64,000 nucleotides of DNA from Microbacterium sp. ET2 (GCF_030347395.1 NZ_CP128170.1:2418001-2482000), one strand, 5' to 3'; shown: positions 17,926 through 28,512, counted from the first letter of the stretch. Numbers and translations: made by a program. The notes: generated by a model from the letters alone, not told the origin.

Positions 17926-19653
17926 ATGCCCCAGAGCCTCTCACCCCACAGGATCGTCATCGTCGGAGGCGTCGCCGGCGGAATGAGCTGCGCCGCCCGC
18001 GCCCGCCGACTGGATGAGTCCGCGGAGATCATCGTCCTCGAGCGCGGCCCGCACGTCTCCTTCGCGAACTGCGGTCTGCCCTACTACGTCGGAGGGGAGA
18101 TCGTCGAGGCCGACAAGCTCCTCGTCCAGACTCCGGCCTCGCTGCGCGCCGCGCTGAACCTCGATGTACGCACCGGTCACGACGTCACAGCGGTCGACAC
18201 CGCGGCGCAGACCGTCACCGTGATGACCGCCGACGGGGTGGAGGAGATCCGCTACGACGCCCTCGTCCTCTCTCCGGGCGGGCAGGCGGTGCGTCCCCCG
18301 CTGCCGGGTCTCGACTCCCCTCGGGTGCGGACCCTCCGCACGGTCGACGACGCCCTGGCGCTCCGCGACCGCGTCGACTCCGGCGCGCGCCGGGCCGTGG
18401 TGCTCGGCGCCGGCTTCATCGGCCTCGAAGCCGCCGAAGCCCTCGCCGCCCGGGGGCTCGCCGTGTCGCTCGTCGAGCTGGCCGACCACGTGCTGCCCCC
18501 GCTCGAGCGCGAGCTCGCCACGCTCGTCGCCGACGAGCTCGCCGCCCTCGGCGTGGATCTGCACATCGGGGTCGGCGCGAGCGCGGTCGAGCAGGGTGCT
18601 GAGCACGATGCGGTCGTCCTCGCCGACGGCGCCCGCATCGACGCCGACCTCATCGTCCTGTCGGTGGGCGTCCGACCCGACACCGGCCCCTTCGAGGCCG
18701 CGGGCATCGTGTGCGATCGAGGTGCCATCGTCGTCGATGAGCACGGACGCACCTCCGCTCCGCGGGTCTGGGCGGTCGGCGACGCCACCGCGACCCTCGA
18801 CGCGGTGACCGGCGTCCGGCGCCCCATCGCCCTCGCGGGCCCGGCCAATCGCGCCGGGCGGCTCATCGCCGACGACATCCTCCGCCCCGGTTCCGCACGG
18901 GCGGTGCCCTCGTCGGTGGGCACCGCGATCGTGCGCGTCGGCGGTCTCACCGCGGCCCTCACCGGCGCGAACCGCGCGGCCCTCGACGCCGAGGGCACGC
19001 GCTACCGCACCCTCCACCTGCATCCGAATCAGCACGCAGGGTACTTCCCGGGCGCCGTGCAGCTGCACCTCATCGTGCACTTCCGCGAGAACGACGGCCG
19101 CCTCCTCGGCGCACAGGCGGTCGGGGAGGACGGCGTCGACAAGCGCATAGACGTCCTGGCCACCGCCATCCGCTCCTCCCTCACCGTCGATGACCTCATG
19201 GATCTCGACCTGGCCTACTCGCCGCCCTACGGCGCCGCGAAAGACCCGGTGAACCTGGCCGGCATGCTCGGTGAGAACGTCCGCACCGGTCAGCTGCGCC
19301 TCTGGTACGCCGACGACCTCGACGAGGTGCTCGCCTCGGCGCTCGTGCTCGACGTGCGCTCGGCCGACGAGGTCGCCACCGGTCACCTGCCCGGTGCCCT
19401 GCACATTCCGCACACCGAGCTGCGTGCCCGGCTGGCCGAGGTGACGGATGCCGCCGACGGCCGCCCGGTTCGCGTCATGTGCGCGTCGGGGGTGCGGTCG
19501 GCGATCGCCTACCGGGTGCTCGTGCAGGTGGGCTTCGATGCCGCGTCGCTGTCGGGCGGCATCCTCACCCTCCGCGCGGCGCTCGGACCGCGCGCCGCCG
19601 ATCTGCTGCGCGTCGGGTCCGAACCCGTCGCCCGTGAAGAAGGAGTCCGCTGA
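17926..19653 (+). CDS. CoA-disulfide reductase-rhodanese fusion (CoADR-Rhd)
   Basis: A 575-residue FAD-dependent oxidoreductase. FAD binding is at IVIVGGVAGG (residues 10-19), the redox cysteine is C49 in SFANCGLPYY, NAD(P)H binding is at VVLGAGFIGLEAAEAL, and VWAVGDA completes the FAD site. A C-terminal rhodanese domain (from about residue 465) has C519 in MCASGVRS. Known CoADR-Rhd enzymes reduce CoA persulfide, disulfides or polysulfides. The operator upstream and the CstR-like gene overlapping its stop (TGATG) place it in a reactive-sulfur response. The ATG at 17926 is chosen over longer frames because homology and the promoter agree. Confidence 0.93.
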   Translation: MPQSLSPHRIVIVGGVAGGMSCAARARRLDESAEIIVLERGPHVSFANCGLPYYVGGEIVEADKLLVQTPASLRAALNLDVRTGHDVTAVDTAAQTVTVMTADGVEEIRYDALVLSPGGQAVRPPLPGLDSPRVRTLRTVDDALALRDRVDSGARRAVVLGAGFIGLEAAEALAARGLAVSLVELADHVLPPLERELATLVADELAALGVDLHIGVGASAVEQGAEHDAVVLADGARIDADLIVLSVGVRPDTGPFEAAGIVCDRGAIVVDEHGRTSAPRVWAVGDATATLDAVTGVRRPIALAGPANRAGRLIADDILRPGSARAVPSSVGTAIVRVGGLTAALTGANRAALDAEGTRYRTLHLHPNQHAGYFPGAVQLHLIVHFRENDGRLLGAQAVGEDGVDKRIDVLATAIRSSLTVDDLMDLDLAYSPPYGAAKDPVNLAGMLGENVRTGQLRLWYADDLDEVLASALVLDVRSADEVATGHLPGALHIPHTELRARLAEVTDAADGRPVRVMCASGVRSAIAYRVLVQVGFDAASLSGGILTLRAALGPRAADLLRVGSEPVAREEGVR

Positions 19654-19928
19654 TGCGCACCGCCGATCCCGAGGTCCAGCGCCGGATCGTCAACCGGCTT
19701 CGTCGCGCCCGCGGCCAGCTCGATGCGGTCATCGCCGCCGTCGAGCAGGACAAGCCCTGTCGTGACGTGATCACCCAGCTCGCCGCCGCTGGCAGCGCCA
19801 TCGACCGTGCAGGATTCGCCATCGTCTCCACGGCGATGAAGGAGTGCCTGGCCGACCCCGATGCCGCGTTCGAAGACGACGGCACCACCCCCGAGGAGCT
19901 CGAGAAGCTCTTCATGATGCTCGCCTGA
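19653..19928 (+). CDS. CsoR/CstR-family repressor, likely persulfide-sensing
   Basis: A 91-residue DUF156 four-helix repressor. The Cys pair C36 (DKPCRDV) and C65 (MKECL) is present, but the residue at the position of the copper-ligand His61 of mycobacterial CsoR is Ala61. Loss of that His with retention of both Cys is the pattern of persulfide sensors such as CstR rather than copper sensors. Coupled to the CoADR-rhodanese gene by TGATG and placed downstream of a matching palindrome, so autoregulation is inferred. Confidence 0.88.
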   Translation: MRTADPEVQRRIVNRLRRARGQLDAVIAAVEQDKPCRDVITQLAAAGSAIDRAGFAIVSTAMKECLADPDAAFEDDGTTPEELEKLFMMLA

Positions 19929-19953
19929 CCCCCGAACCCGAAGGAGACTCCCC

Positions 19954-20121
19954 ATGTGCTACCCCGTGACCTGCTCCACCTGTGGCAAGACGACCTGGGA
20001 CGGATGCGGCCAGCACGCCGACCAGGTCATGAAGGCCGTTCCCGCCGGTCAGCGCTGCCCCGGTCACCAGCCGGCGCCCCGCGCCGGCATCCTCGCGCGC
20101 CTCTTCGGCGGCGCCGCCTGA
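19954..20121 (+). CDS. Small Cys-rich zinc-ribbon-like protein (55 aa)
   Basis: A short gene with a good Shine-Dalgarno (GAAGGAG) 10 bases before the ATG. The product starts MCYPVTCSTCGKTTWDGCGQH and carries Cys residues as C2, C7, C10, C18 and C35, like a small zinc ribbon. I infer it is part of the sulfur-stress operon because it follows the repressor by 25 bases on the same strand. Similar short proteins are common in actinobacteria but have no assigned role; zinc or sulfane-sulfur binding are possibilities. Confidence 0.72.
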   Translation: MCYPVTCSTCGKTTWDGCGQHADQVMKAVPAGQRCPGHQPAPRAGILARLFGGAA

Positions 20122-20236
20122 CGCCGATCACACAATCGCGCCATTCCCACAGAATGTCGGCCCGTGCGTGTGATGTTCGCGTGATGGTGTGATCCGCCGG
20201 CTTCGGAGAGGCCTTTCCCGCGTCGAGACGCTCGGG

Positions 20237-20242
20237 TAGCGT
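20237..20242 (+). promoter_or_regulatory. -10 element TAGCGT, leaderless-type promoter
   Basis: TAGCGT ends 7 bases before the GTG at 20250, favouring that start over the in-frame GTG at 20241, which overlaps the element. Confidence 0.4.
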
Positions 20243-20249
20243 GGCGGGC

Positions 20250-20771
20250 GTGCCCCAGCTCTCGCCGCCACTTCCCGCCGCCGCGCCCGGCCTGACGGGG
20301 TCATTCGCGGGCCGCGAGCTCGTCGTGCAGATTCGGCGCCTGCTCGTCGTCACGCTGGTGACGTGCCTGGTCTACGCGGGCTTCACCCGGGCGTCGAGGT
20401 CGTTCTGCCCCGGCGGTTTCGACGCCGACGGCGGCTTCATCGACGGCAACGGGCAGCCGACCGATCTGGCGCCGGAGTGCCTCTCGCTCCAGATGGGGCC
20501 GAGCCCCGTTGTCTTCATCGCGGTCGCCGCGATCGTGCTGCTGACGCTCGGCCGTGTCATCCGAGTGGCGGATGGTCTCGAGTCGGCGACACGGATGCTT
20601 CGCCGCGCCGCCCTCGCGATCATGATCGTCGCAGGTCTCTCGCTGGTGATCGCCCAGGTGTGGTTCGCGCTGCTGCCGGTCGCGGAGTGGGACCCGGAGG
20701 CCGGGTACTTCTTCCTGTTCCCTTTCCCGTTCGCCGGTGTCGAGGTGACGATCACGCCCCTGACACCCTGA
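20250..20771 (+). CDS. Hypothetical membrane protein
   Basis: A 173-residue protein with about three transmembrane segments (around residues 32-48, 87-106, 119-143) and an extracytoplasmic loop with two Cys (SFCPGG, PECLSL) that could form a disulfide. No family is recognised with confidence; length and layout resemble DUF2975-like proteins such as the one at 17346. The start at 20250 follows from the -10 position. Confidence 0.65.
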   Translation: MPQLSPPLPAAAPGLTGSFAGRELVVQIRRLLVVTLVTCLVYAGFTRASRSFCPGGFDADGGFIDGNGQPTDLAPECLSLQMGPSPVVFIAVAAIVLLTLGRVIRVADGLESATRMLRRAALAIMIVAGLSLVIAQVWFALLPVAEWDPEAGYFFLFPFPFAGVEVTITPLTP

Positions 20772-20917
20772 CCGCGCTACCCCACCCCTCGCCCCTCGCC
20801 CCTCACCCCTCACCCCATGGCCCGGCCATCTCCGCCGCGCGGTCGCAGAATCGTGCCGTGGACGCAGGATTTCCGCGGAATTCTGCGACGGCCGTGCAAT
20901 TCTGCGACGCGCTGGAA
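20772..20917. other. Intergenic segment with short repeated words
   Basis: After the stop there is a run of CCCCTC/CACCCCTC repeats (about 20778-20816). Further on, the word TTCTGCGA or its complement TCGCAGAA occurs three times between 20842 and 20910. No gene is supported here. Confidence 0.5.
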
Positions 20918-21003
20918 CAAGGGCTGGCGCCGCGCGCGACGCGCGGGAGCAAGGGCTGGCGCCGCGCGGGACGCGCGGGAGCAAGGGCCGGCGCCGCGCG
21001 CGG
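20918..21003. repeat. 32-base tandem repeat, about 2.7 copies
   Basis: Units begin CAAGGGCTGGCGCCGCGCG at 20918 and 20950 and CAAGGGCCGGCGCCGCGCG at 20982; the last is partial. The period is 32 bases with few mismatches. It lies just past the 3' end of the agmatine deiminase gene (stop at 21005). There are no spacers, so it is not a CRISPR. Confidence 0.8.
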
Positions 21004-21004
21004 C

Positions 21005-22057
21005 TCAGACCGCGGGCTGCTGCTGGGTGATGCAGTGGATGCCGCCGCCGCGGTCGAACAGGGGGCGGGCCTCGACGGTCACCACGCGGTGACCGGGGTA
21101 GGCATCGGCCAGGATCTCGCGCGCCCGGGTGTCGGCGAGGTCCTCGCCGAAGCCGCAGGCGATCACGCCGTCGTTGACGACGAGGTGGTTGACGTAGCTC
21201 CAGTCGACGACCCCCGCGTCGTCGCGGAGGGTCGCGGGTGCCGGGAGCCCCGAGATCGTCACATCCCGTCCCCGGGCGGCGAAGGCCTCCTCGAGCTCAC
21301 GGCGCAGCTGTCGCGACACGGCGAAGTCAGGGTGGTCGGGGTTCTGCTGCTCGTGGAGCAGCACCCGGTCTGGCGCGGCGAAGGTCGCGACGATGTCGAC
21401 GTGGCCGTTGGTGCCGAGGTCGTCGTAGTCGCGGGTGAGTCCGCGCGAGAGCCAGATCGCATCGGTCGCGCCGATCGTGCGGGCCATCTCGGCCTCCACC
21501 CGCGCCTTGTTGGCGAAGGGGTTCCGGCGGGGGTCGAGCTGCACCGTCTCGGTCAGCAGCACGGTGCCCGCCCCGTCGACGTGCAGGCCGCCGCCCTCGT
21601 TGACCAGCAGCGAGCTGATCACCTCGACACCGAGGAGGTCGCCGACGAAGCGCCCGATGAGGGCGGACTTCTGCCACTCCGCCCAGTCGGGTGCGCCCCA
21701 GCCGTTGAACACCCAGTCGACGGCCGCGAGCCGCCCGGGCCGGTCGTCGTCGACGACGAACGTCGGGCCCACATCGCGCATCCAGAACTCGTCGATGGGC
21801 GCCTCGACGATCTCGACGGCGGCGCTGAGCATCCGCCGGGCGCGCGTCATCTCGGTGGGGTCGACCACCATCGTCACGGGCTCGAAAGCAGCGATCGCGT
21901 GCGCCACCGCCGTCCACGTGGCGTAGCCCTCCTCGCGCTCCTCGGCGCTGTCGCCGAGGGTGAAGCCCTCGCGGGGGAACGCCATCCACGTCCGCTCGTG
22001 CCGCGCGGTCTCGGCGGGCATCCGCCACGCCGGGGTCGAAGGGGCGCTGCCTTTCAT
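21005..22057 (-). CDS. aguA: Agmatine deiminase
   Basis: A 350-residue pentein-fold enzyme converting agmatine to N-carbamoylputrescine plus ammonia. Motifs include the N-terminal MPAETARHERTWMAFP, EFWMRDVGPTF, NEGGGLHVDGAGT, GTNGHVD and the catalytic C342 in GGGIHCITQQQP. The ATG at 22057 overlaps the upstream amidase stop by ATGA. The usual partner AguB (nitrilase-type N-carbamoylputrescine amidase) is not in this window; an amidase-signature enzyme is coupled instead. Confidence 0.94.
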   Translation of the reverse strand: MKGSAPSTPAWRMPAETARHERTWMAFPREGFTLGDSAEEREEGYATWTAVAHAIAAFEPVTMVVDPTEMTRARRMLSAAVEIVEAPIDEFWMRDVGPTFVVDDDRPGRLAAVDWVFNGWGAPDWAEWQKSALIGRFVGDLLGVEVISSLLVNEGGGLHVDGAGTVLLTETVQLDPRRNPFANKARVEAEMARTIGATDAIWLSRGLTRDYDDLGTNGHVDIVATFAAPDRVLLHEQQNPDHPDFAVSRQLRRELEEAFAARGRDVTISGLPAPATLRDDAGVVDWSYVNHLVVNDGVIACGFGEDLADTRAREILADAYPGHRVVTVEARPLFDRGGGIHCITQQQPAV

Positions 22058-24078
22058 AGGGGAGATCCTTCCGTGGTCGCGAGGGCCCCCGCCACCGCCC
22101 CGGTGAAGCCGCGTGCGACGACGACGACGAGGGGCCCGAACGGCGGCAGCCACTCGCTGAAAGGCACCGTGTGCGCGTCGGCTGCGAGGTGGTGGCGACC
22201 GTCGACGCGCGAACCGCTGACGGTGATGGTCGCGCGCACGCCGTCGACGAAGGCGACGACCTCGTCGATCGGTCCGCCCTCGACGGTCGCGGTGAACGTC
22301 ACGGTCGTGTGGTCGTGATCCGGGTCGACCCGCACCTCGTCGATCCGCACGTCGAGGGCTGCGGCGACCGCCGGCCGGGGCGCATCGAACAGCACCTCGT
22401 CGGCGAGGGCGGGCGTGCGCGGGGGCGTGGTGCGCCGGCGCCCGAGCGCTTCGATCGCAGCGCCCAGCTGCACGAGGCGGACGTCGTCGTAGGCGGCGCC
22501 GGCGATCGTCACGCCGACGGGCATGCCCGCGTCATCCATCTTCCCCATCGGCACGGTCACGGTCGGGATGCCGAGGTGACGGGGGACGAGGTTTCCGTTG
22601 GAGACCCACACGCCGTTGCGCCAGGCGATGTCGGCCGAGGCCTCGTTCACGTCGGCGTCGGCGGGCCCGACATCGGCATGGGTGGGGAAGATCACGGCGT
22701 CGAACCCCTCGGCGGCGAGCCAGTCGTCGACGTCGACTCTGCGGGTGTGCTCGAGTCCTCGCATCCCCTGCTCCACACTCGGGATGTCGCGGGGCTCCCG
22801 CACCCCGGCACGCGCGGCGTCGACGTACTCGGCGATGTCGTACGCGATGTCGAAGGGGTAGATGCCGTAGCGGTCGGGGAGGGAGCCGGCCGGGCGGGGG
22901 AATATGCGGTCGCCGTCGACGTCGGCGAGCCGGTGCAGCGCCGGGTCGCCGTTCAGGCGCAGGAAGGTGTCGAAGCCCCACACGGCCAGGTCGCCGACCT
23001 CGTCGGCGAGGAACTGACGCGGAACGAAGCCGCGGTCGACGAAGTCCTCATCGCCGGCGTGGAGCTTCTCGTAGTTGTTCACGGCGGGGAAGTCGACCTC
23101 GATCACCTCGGCTCCGGCGGCTTCGAGGTCGGCGCGCAGCTGTTGCCAGAGCGCCATCACCGACGGGCGTGTGTCGATCGGATAGGCGCTGTCGTCGTCG
23201 GCGCCCACGTAGATGCGGGGGACGGCCAGACGCAGCCCCGCGAGGTCTGACGCGGGCAGCGCGGCGAACGACTCCGGTCGCACCTCCGACGGTGCGGGGA
23301 GGGTGATCCATGGCTGGCTGCGCCAGAGGTCGCCGTCGGTGACCGGGTCGTCGACGACGACGGCGTCGAGCACGTGGGCGAGGTCGTCCATGGTGCGGGT
23401 GTGGGGGACGACGACGTCCATCGTGGGGACCAGGGGCCAGTTACCGCGCACCGAGATCATGCCGCGCGACGGGGTGTAGGCGCAGAGGGCGTTATGGGAT
23501 GCCGGGGCGCGGCCCGATGACCAGGTCTCCTCACCCAGGCCGAAGGCCGCGAAGCTCGCCGCGGTCGCCGTTCCCGACCCGTTGGACGACCCCGAGCCGA
23601 ACGCCGAGGTGAGGTAGTCGGCGTTGTACGGCGACTCCGCCCGGCCGTACAAACCTCGCTGCATGCCGCCGGCCGCCATCGGCGGCATGTTCGTCAGCCC
23701 GAGGAACACCGCGCCGGCCTCGCGCAGTCGAGCGACGGCGAACGCGTCGGCTCCCGCGATGAGATCGGCGAACGCGGGGGATCCGGATGCGACGGGCAGG
23801 CCCTTCACGCAATAGCTGTCCTTCGCGGTGAACGGGATGCCGTCGAGCACACCGCGGGTCTCACCGCGGGCGCGGCGTTCATCGGCAGCGCGCGCTTCGG
23901 CGAAGGCGGAGGGGTTCAGCACGATCACCGAGTTCAGGGCGATGCCGCCGCGGTCGTAGAACGCGATGCGGTTGAGGTAGCGGGCGACGAGCTCGACGCT
24001 CGTGATCCGACCGTCACGAAGGGCGGCCGCGAGCTCGGCGACGTCTGCCTCGACCACGGTGGCGAGGGGGGTGATCAT
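22054..24078 (-). CDS. Amidase signature (AS) family amidase
   Basis: A 674-residue AS hydrolase. K86 is in [10 protein letters not shown], the cis-Ser region is GSGSSNGSG (residues 161-169), and the nucleophile region is [23 protein letters not shown], a divergent form of the usual TGGSIR-P. Residues beyond about 560 form an extra beta-rich domain ([18 protein letters not shown]), so it is longer than typical amidases. Start is ATG 24078, or ATG 24090 in frame. Translational coupling to agmatine deiminase suggests it acts on a carbamoyl- or acyl-polyamine, but this is inference. Confidence 0.87.
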   Translation of the reverse strand: MITPLATVVEADVAELAAALRDGRITSVELVARYLNRIAFYDRGGIALNSVIVLNPSAFAEARAADERRARGETRGVLDGIPFTAKDSYCVKGLPVASGSPAFADLIAGADAFAVARLREAGAVFLGLTNMPPMAAGGMQRGLYGRAESPYNADYLTSAFGSGSSNGSGTATAASFAAFGLGEETWSSGRAPASHNALCAYTPSRGMISVRGNWPLVPTMDVVVPHTRTMDDLAHVLDAVVVDDPVTDGDLWRSQPWITLPAPSEVRPESFAALPASDLAGLRLAVPRIYVGADDDSAYPIDTRPSVMALWQQLRADLEAAGAEVIEVDFPAVNNYEKLHAGDEDFVDRGFVPRQFLADEVGDLAVWGFDTFLRLNGDPALHRLADVDGDRIFPRPAGSLPDRYGIYPFDIAYDIAEYVDAARAGVREPRDIPSVEQGMRGLEHTRRVDVDDWLAAEGFDAVIFPTHADVGPADADVNEASADIAWRNGVWVSNGNLVPRHLGIPTVTVPMGKMDDAGMPVGVTIAGAAYDDVRLVQLGAAIEALGRRRTTPPRTPALADEVLFDAPRPAVAAALDVRIDEVRVDPDHDHTTVTFTATVEGGPIDEVVAFVDGVRATITVSGSRVDGRHHLAADAHTVPFSEWLPPFGPLVVVVARGFTGAVAGALATTEGSPL

Positions 24079-24133
24079 GGGCGTAAACATACAGTCCGCG
24101 CCCCCGGCCCAGCCGCACTCCAGGCGTGTGACG

Positions 24134-24139
24134 TACCCT
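24134..24139 (+). promoter_or_regulatory. -10 element TACCCT, leaderless-type promoter
   Basis: TACCCT ends 6 bases before the ATG at 24146, with no Shine-Dalgarno. Confidence 0.5.
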
Positions 24140-24145
24140 CGCCTC

Positions 24146-25621
24146 ATGACGCCCACGGCTGCCGCAGAGATCACCCTCTCGCACCGCTTCGCCGACGAGC
24201 TGCCCGAGCTCGCCGTCGACTGGCAGGCGGTCGAGCCCGCGGTCCCGCAGCTGCTCGTCCTGGACGACACGCTCGCCACCGACCTCGGCCTCGACCCCGC
24301 GTTCCTCCGCACCCCGGAGGGCGTGGGCTTCCTCACCGGCACCGCCGTGCCCCAGGGGGCCCGCCCCGTCGCGCAGGCGTACGCCGGTCACCAGTTCGGG
24401 GCCTTCAACCCGCGCCTCGGCGACGGTCGGGCTCTGCTCCTCGGCGAGATCACCGACCGAGAGGGCGCGCTTCGCGACATCCATCTGAAGGGGTCGGGAC
24501 CCACGCCCTTTTCGCGCGGCGGTGACGGCCTTTCCGCGGTCGGCCCCATGCTCCGCGAGTACGTCATCAGCGAGGCGATGCACGCCCTCGGCATCCCCAC
24601 GACGCGGGCTCTCGCCGTGGTCGCGACCGGTCGCACCGTGCGGCGCGAGAGCGACCTCCCGGGCGCGGTGCTCACCCGGGTCGCGTCGAGCCATCTGCGA
24701 GTCGGCACGTTCGTGCTCGCCCGCGCCACGGGCGATACTGCGCTGCTCGAGCGCCTGGTCGACCACGCCATCGCGCGCCATTATCCGCACGCCGCCGACG
24801 CCGACAACCGGGCCCTCGCCCTTCTCGACGCGGTGATCGACGCGCAGGCGCGCCTCATCGCCCGGTGGATGCTCGTCGGATTCGTCCACGGCGTCATGAA
24901 CACCGACAACATGACGATCTCGGGCGAGACGATCGACTACGGACCCTGCGCCTTCCTCGACACCTTCGACGTCGGCGCCGTCTTCAGCTCCATCGACCAG
25001 CAGGGCCGCTACGCCTATGGCGCGCAGCCCGCCATCGGCGAGTGGAATCTCGCTCGCTTCGCCGAGGCGCTCCTGCCGTTGCTGGCGGAGGGCACGGATG
25101 CCTCGGATATGGATGCCGCAGTCGCGACCGCCCAGCAGTCGCTCGCCGCCTACCGCGAGACCTACAACGCCGCCTGGGCCGAGGGGATGCACGCCAGACT
25201 CGGCGGCACGCCCGACGACGAGCGGACCGCGGCGCTCGTGAACGACATGTTCGACATGCTGGCGATGGCACGGGTGGACTACACCTCGTTCTTCCGTCGC
25301 CTGGCCTCGGCGGCGCGGGGTGATCGCGAGCCGGCGCGCGCACTTTTCGCCGATCCGGCACCCTTCGACCTGTGGGTCGAGCGGTGGCTGGCGCTCGCGC
25401 CCGACGCCGATCTGATGGACCGGGTCAATCCGCTCTACATCCCGCGGAACCACCTCGTGGAGGAGGCGCTCGCCGCCGCATCCGCGGACGGGAACCTTTC
25501 GCCGCTGAACGAGCTGGTCGAGGTCATCCGCGATCCCTTCACCCCCCGCCCTGGACTCACCCGGTATGAGCAGCCGGCGCCCGAGGCCTTCGGTCCATAC
25601 GTCACCTACTGCGGCACCTGA
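24146..25621 (+). CDS. selO: SelO-family protein adenylyltransferase (AMPylator)
   Basis: A 491-residue pseudokinase-fold enzyme of the SelO/YdiU/UPF0061 family, which transfers AMP to Ser/Thr/Tyr of target proteins. Visible motifs are [56 protein letters not shown] and DYGPCAF. The protein ends YVTYCGT, with Cys at the third residue from the end where some family members carry selenocysteine. Homology and the -10 element select the ATG at 24146. Confidence 0.94.
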   Translation: MTPTAAAEITLSHRFADELPELAVDWQAVEPAVPQLLVLDDTLATDLGLDPAFLRTPEGVGFLTGTAVPQGARPVAQAYAGHQFGAFNPRLGDGRALLLGEITDREGALRDIHLKGSGPTPFSRGGDGLSAVGPMLREYVISEAMHALGIPTTRALAVVATGRTVRRESDLPGAVLTRVASSHLRVGTFVLARATGDTALLERLVDHAIARHYPHAADADNRALALLDAVIDAQARLIARWMLVGFVHGVMNTDNMTISGETIDYGPCAFLDTFDVGAVFSSIDQQGRYAYGAQPAIGEWNLARFAEALLPLLAEGTDASDMDAAVATAQQSLAAYRETYNAAWAEGMHARLGGTPDDERTAALVNDMFDMLAMARVDYTSFFRRLASAARGDREPARALFADPAPFDLWVERWLALAPDADLMDRVNPLYIPRNHLVEEALAAASADGNLSPLNELVEVIRDPFTPRPGLTRYEQPAPEAFGPYVTYCGT

Positions 25622-25659
25622 GCGACCGCGGCGCCTGAACGCTACGAACCAGAGGTCCC

Positions 25660-25665
25660 TAGGCT
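25660..25665 (+). promoter_or_regulatory. -10 element TAGGCT, leaderless-type promoter
   Basis: TAGGCT ends 6 bases before the GTG at 25672, with no Shine-Dalgarno. Confidence 0.5.
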
Positions 25666-25671
25666 GATCCT

Positions 25672-26670
25672 GTGACGTCGGCAGCCGTGTGGTGGGATCG
25701 CCACCAGGTCTGGCTGTACGTCGCCGCCATCGCGCTCGGTGTCGTCGTCGGGCTCGCCCTGCCCGCCGCCGGCCCCGCTCTGTCCCTCGCGACCACTCCG
25801 GTGCTCGCGCTGCTGCTGTTCGCCACCTTCCTCGGGGTGCCCCTGATCGAGGTGGGACGGGCGTTCCGCGACATCCGGTTCCTCGGCACGGTGCTCGCTC
25901 TGAACTTCGTGATCGTCCCGCTCGTCGCCTTCGGTCTCTCACGGTTCGTCGCCGACGACCGCGCCCTCCTCCTCGGCGTGCTGCTGGTGCTGCTCACCCC
26001 CTGCGTGGACTACGTCATCGTCTTCACCGGCCTCGCCGGAGGCGCTCGCGCGCGCCTCCTCGCCGCGACGCCGCTGCTGATGCTCGTGCAGATCGTGCTG
26101 CTCCCTATGTACCTGTGGCTCTTCGCGGGTGGGGCGGTCGTCGCCGACATCGACATCGCCCCCTTCGCGGAAGCCTTCCTCTGGCTCATCGTCGTGCCCC
26201 TCGTGGCAGCAGCGCTCGTGCAGGAGCTCGCTCGCCGCCACCGGATCGGCCGGCGGATCGAGCGATTCTTCGCGGCGGCGATGGTGCCCCTGATGATGGC
26301 GACGCTCACGGTGGTGGTCGGGTCGCAGATCGCGGATGTCGGCGCTGCGGCCGCCGCGCTCGTGCGCCTCGTGCCGATCTACGTCGCGTTCCTCGCGATC
26401 ATGCTCTTCGCCGGTCTCGGTGCGGGGCGTCTCGCGCGGCTCCCCGTCCCCGAAACCCGGGCTGTCGTCTTCAGCGGCGCCACACGCAACTCGCTCGTCG
26501 TGCTGCCGCTCGCCCTCGCGCTGCCCGCCTCCTTCGCGCTCACCCCGTTGGCGGTGGTCACCCAGACGCTCGTCGAGCTCGTCGGGATGGTCGTCTTCCT
26601 TCGCGTCGTGCCGGCCCTCACCCGGGCGGCGGGTCGGCCGTCAGCGCGTCGAGCTCGGCGAGGGCGGTGA
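25672..26670 (+). CDS. Bile acid:sodium symporter / arsenic resistance-type transporter
   Basis: A 332-residue protein with about ten transmembrane segments and BART-superfamily features: the LLFATFLGVPL segment, LTPCVDYVIVFTGLAGG (matching the Cys-containing motif of Acr3-like carriers) and VVFSGATRNSLVVLPLALALP. Acr3 proteins export arsenite, but no arsR or arsC lies nearby, so the substrate is open. Its last 53 bases overlap the convergent gene ending at 26618. Confidence 0.8.
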   Translation: MTSAAVWWDRHQVWLYVAAIALGVVVGLALPAAGPALSLATTPVLALLLFATFLGVPLIEVGRAFRDIRFLGTVLALNFVIVPLVAFGLSRFVADDRALLLGVLLVLLTPCVDYVIVFTGLAGGARARLLAATPLLMLVQIVLLPMYLWLFAGGAVVADIDIAPFAEAFLWLIVVPLVAAALVQELARRHRIGRRIERFFAAAMVPLMMATLTVVVGSQIADVGAAAAALVRLVPIYVAFLAIMLFAGLGAGRLARLPVPETRAVVFSGATRNSLVVLPLALALPASFALTPLAVVTQTLVELVGMVVFLRVVPALTRAAGRPSARRARRGR

Positions 26671-26983
26671 GCGCCGCTTCGCGGCGCTCACCTTCGGGCC
26701 GGTCCCACCAGTAGGGGCCGCGCTCGCCGAGTCCGTGCTTGGCGAGGTTCACGCGGGCGCGCGCAGCCGCCAGTGCGTCGGGGTCTTCCTGGCTCGCACG
26801 CCGCGCGGTTTTGACCGCAGAGCGTGCGCGCCCGAGGTGCGAGGTGAGCGCGGTCACCACATCTTCGGGCAGCGAGGGGTCGGTGCGGCGCCAGCGGCGA
26901 CCGTCGATGACGAGCCACCGCTCCCGCTCGCCCTCCTCGTTCGCCCCGTCTTCAGACACAGTTCCCATCATGGTGTCGTCCAC
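26618..26983 (-). CDS. Conserved hypothetical protein, Tol-type annotation family
   Basis: A 121-residue soluble protein with WLVIDGRRWRRTDPSLPEDVV, a central charged helical segment of about 55 residues, and LGERGPYWWDRPEGER. Homologues in related actinobacteria are often labelled biopolymer transporter Tol, though nothing here resembles Tol-Pal membrane or beta-propeller domains. No function can be assigned. The frame overlaps the 3' end of the transporter gene on the other strand by 53 bases. Confidence 0.72.
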   Translation of the reverse strand: MDDTMMGTVSEDGANEEGERERWLVIDGRRWRRTDPSLPEDVVTALTSHLGRARSAVKTARRASQEDPDALAAARARVNLAKHGLGERGPYWWDRPEGERREAALTALAELDALTADPPPG

Positions 26984-27025
26984 GCATCCGCACGACGGGG
27001 GATTTGCGTTCCCCTCCGGGTCTGT

Positions 27026-27110
27026 GAAACGGTTGGGCCGGGCCCGTTACGGCCCACCCCCGACCAGTCCGCGGTTGCTGGTGGCTCCCGAAAGCCAGAC
27101 CGGTGAGCGT
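27026..27110 (+). other. Potentially structured GC-rich leader upstream of betaine transporter
   Basis: The 237-base gap before the transporter holds a 7-base perfect hairpin (27034-27040 with 27050-27056), then a GGCT-cccgaa-AGCC hairpin near 27080, and a GACCG/CGGTC pair around 27100-27117. No known riboswitch signature was recognised. Confidence 0.35.
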
Positions 27111-27194
27111 ACGGTCGGCGACTTCATCCGGCGGGTCCGATGCCCGCTTTCCGGCGCCCCGCGCCCCGAAGCCGCCACCCGGGCGTGACCGAAT

Positions 27195-27210
27195 GCAGTC
27201 ACGTGACTGC
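27195..27210. promoter_or_regulatory. Perfect 16-base palindrome GCAGTCACGTGACTGC
   Basis: Lies 10 bases before the GTG at 27221. With no loop it is better suited to a protein-binding operator than to a hairpin. The cognate regulator is unknown. Confidence 0.6.
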
Positions 27211-27220
27211 CGAGGTGCCT

Positions 27221-28512
<1,292 letters not shown>

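Noticed and set aside
20918..21003. Tandem repeat as a possible CRISPR array
   Set aside because: The repeats are directly adjacent without spacers and there are no cas genes.
27026..27117. Cobalamin, TPP, SAM, glycine, fluoride and c-di-AMP riboswitches
   Set aside because: None of their conserved core words was recognised by eye; only generic hairpins are seen.
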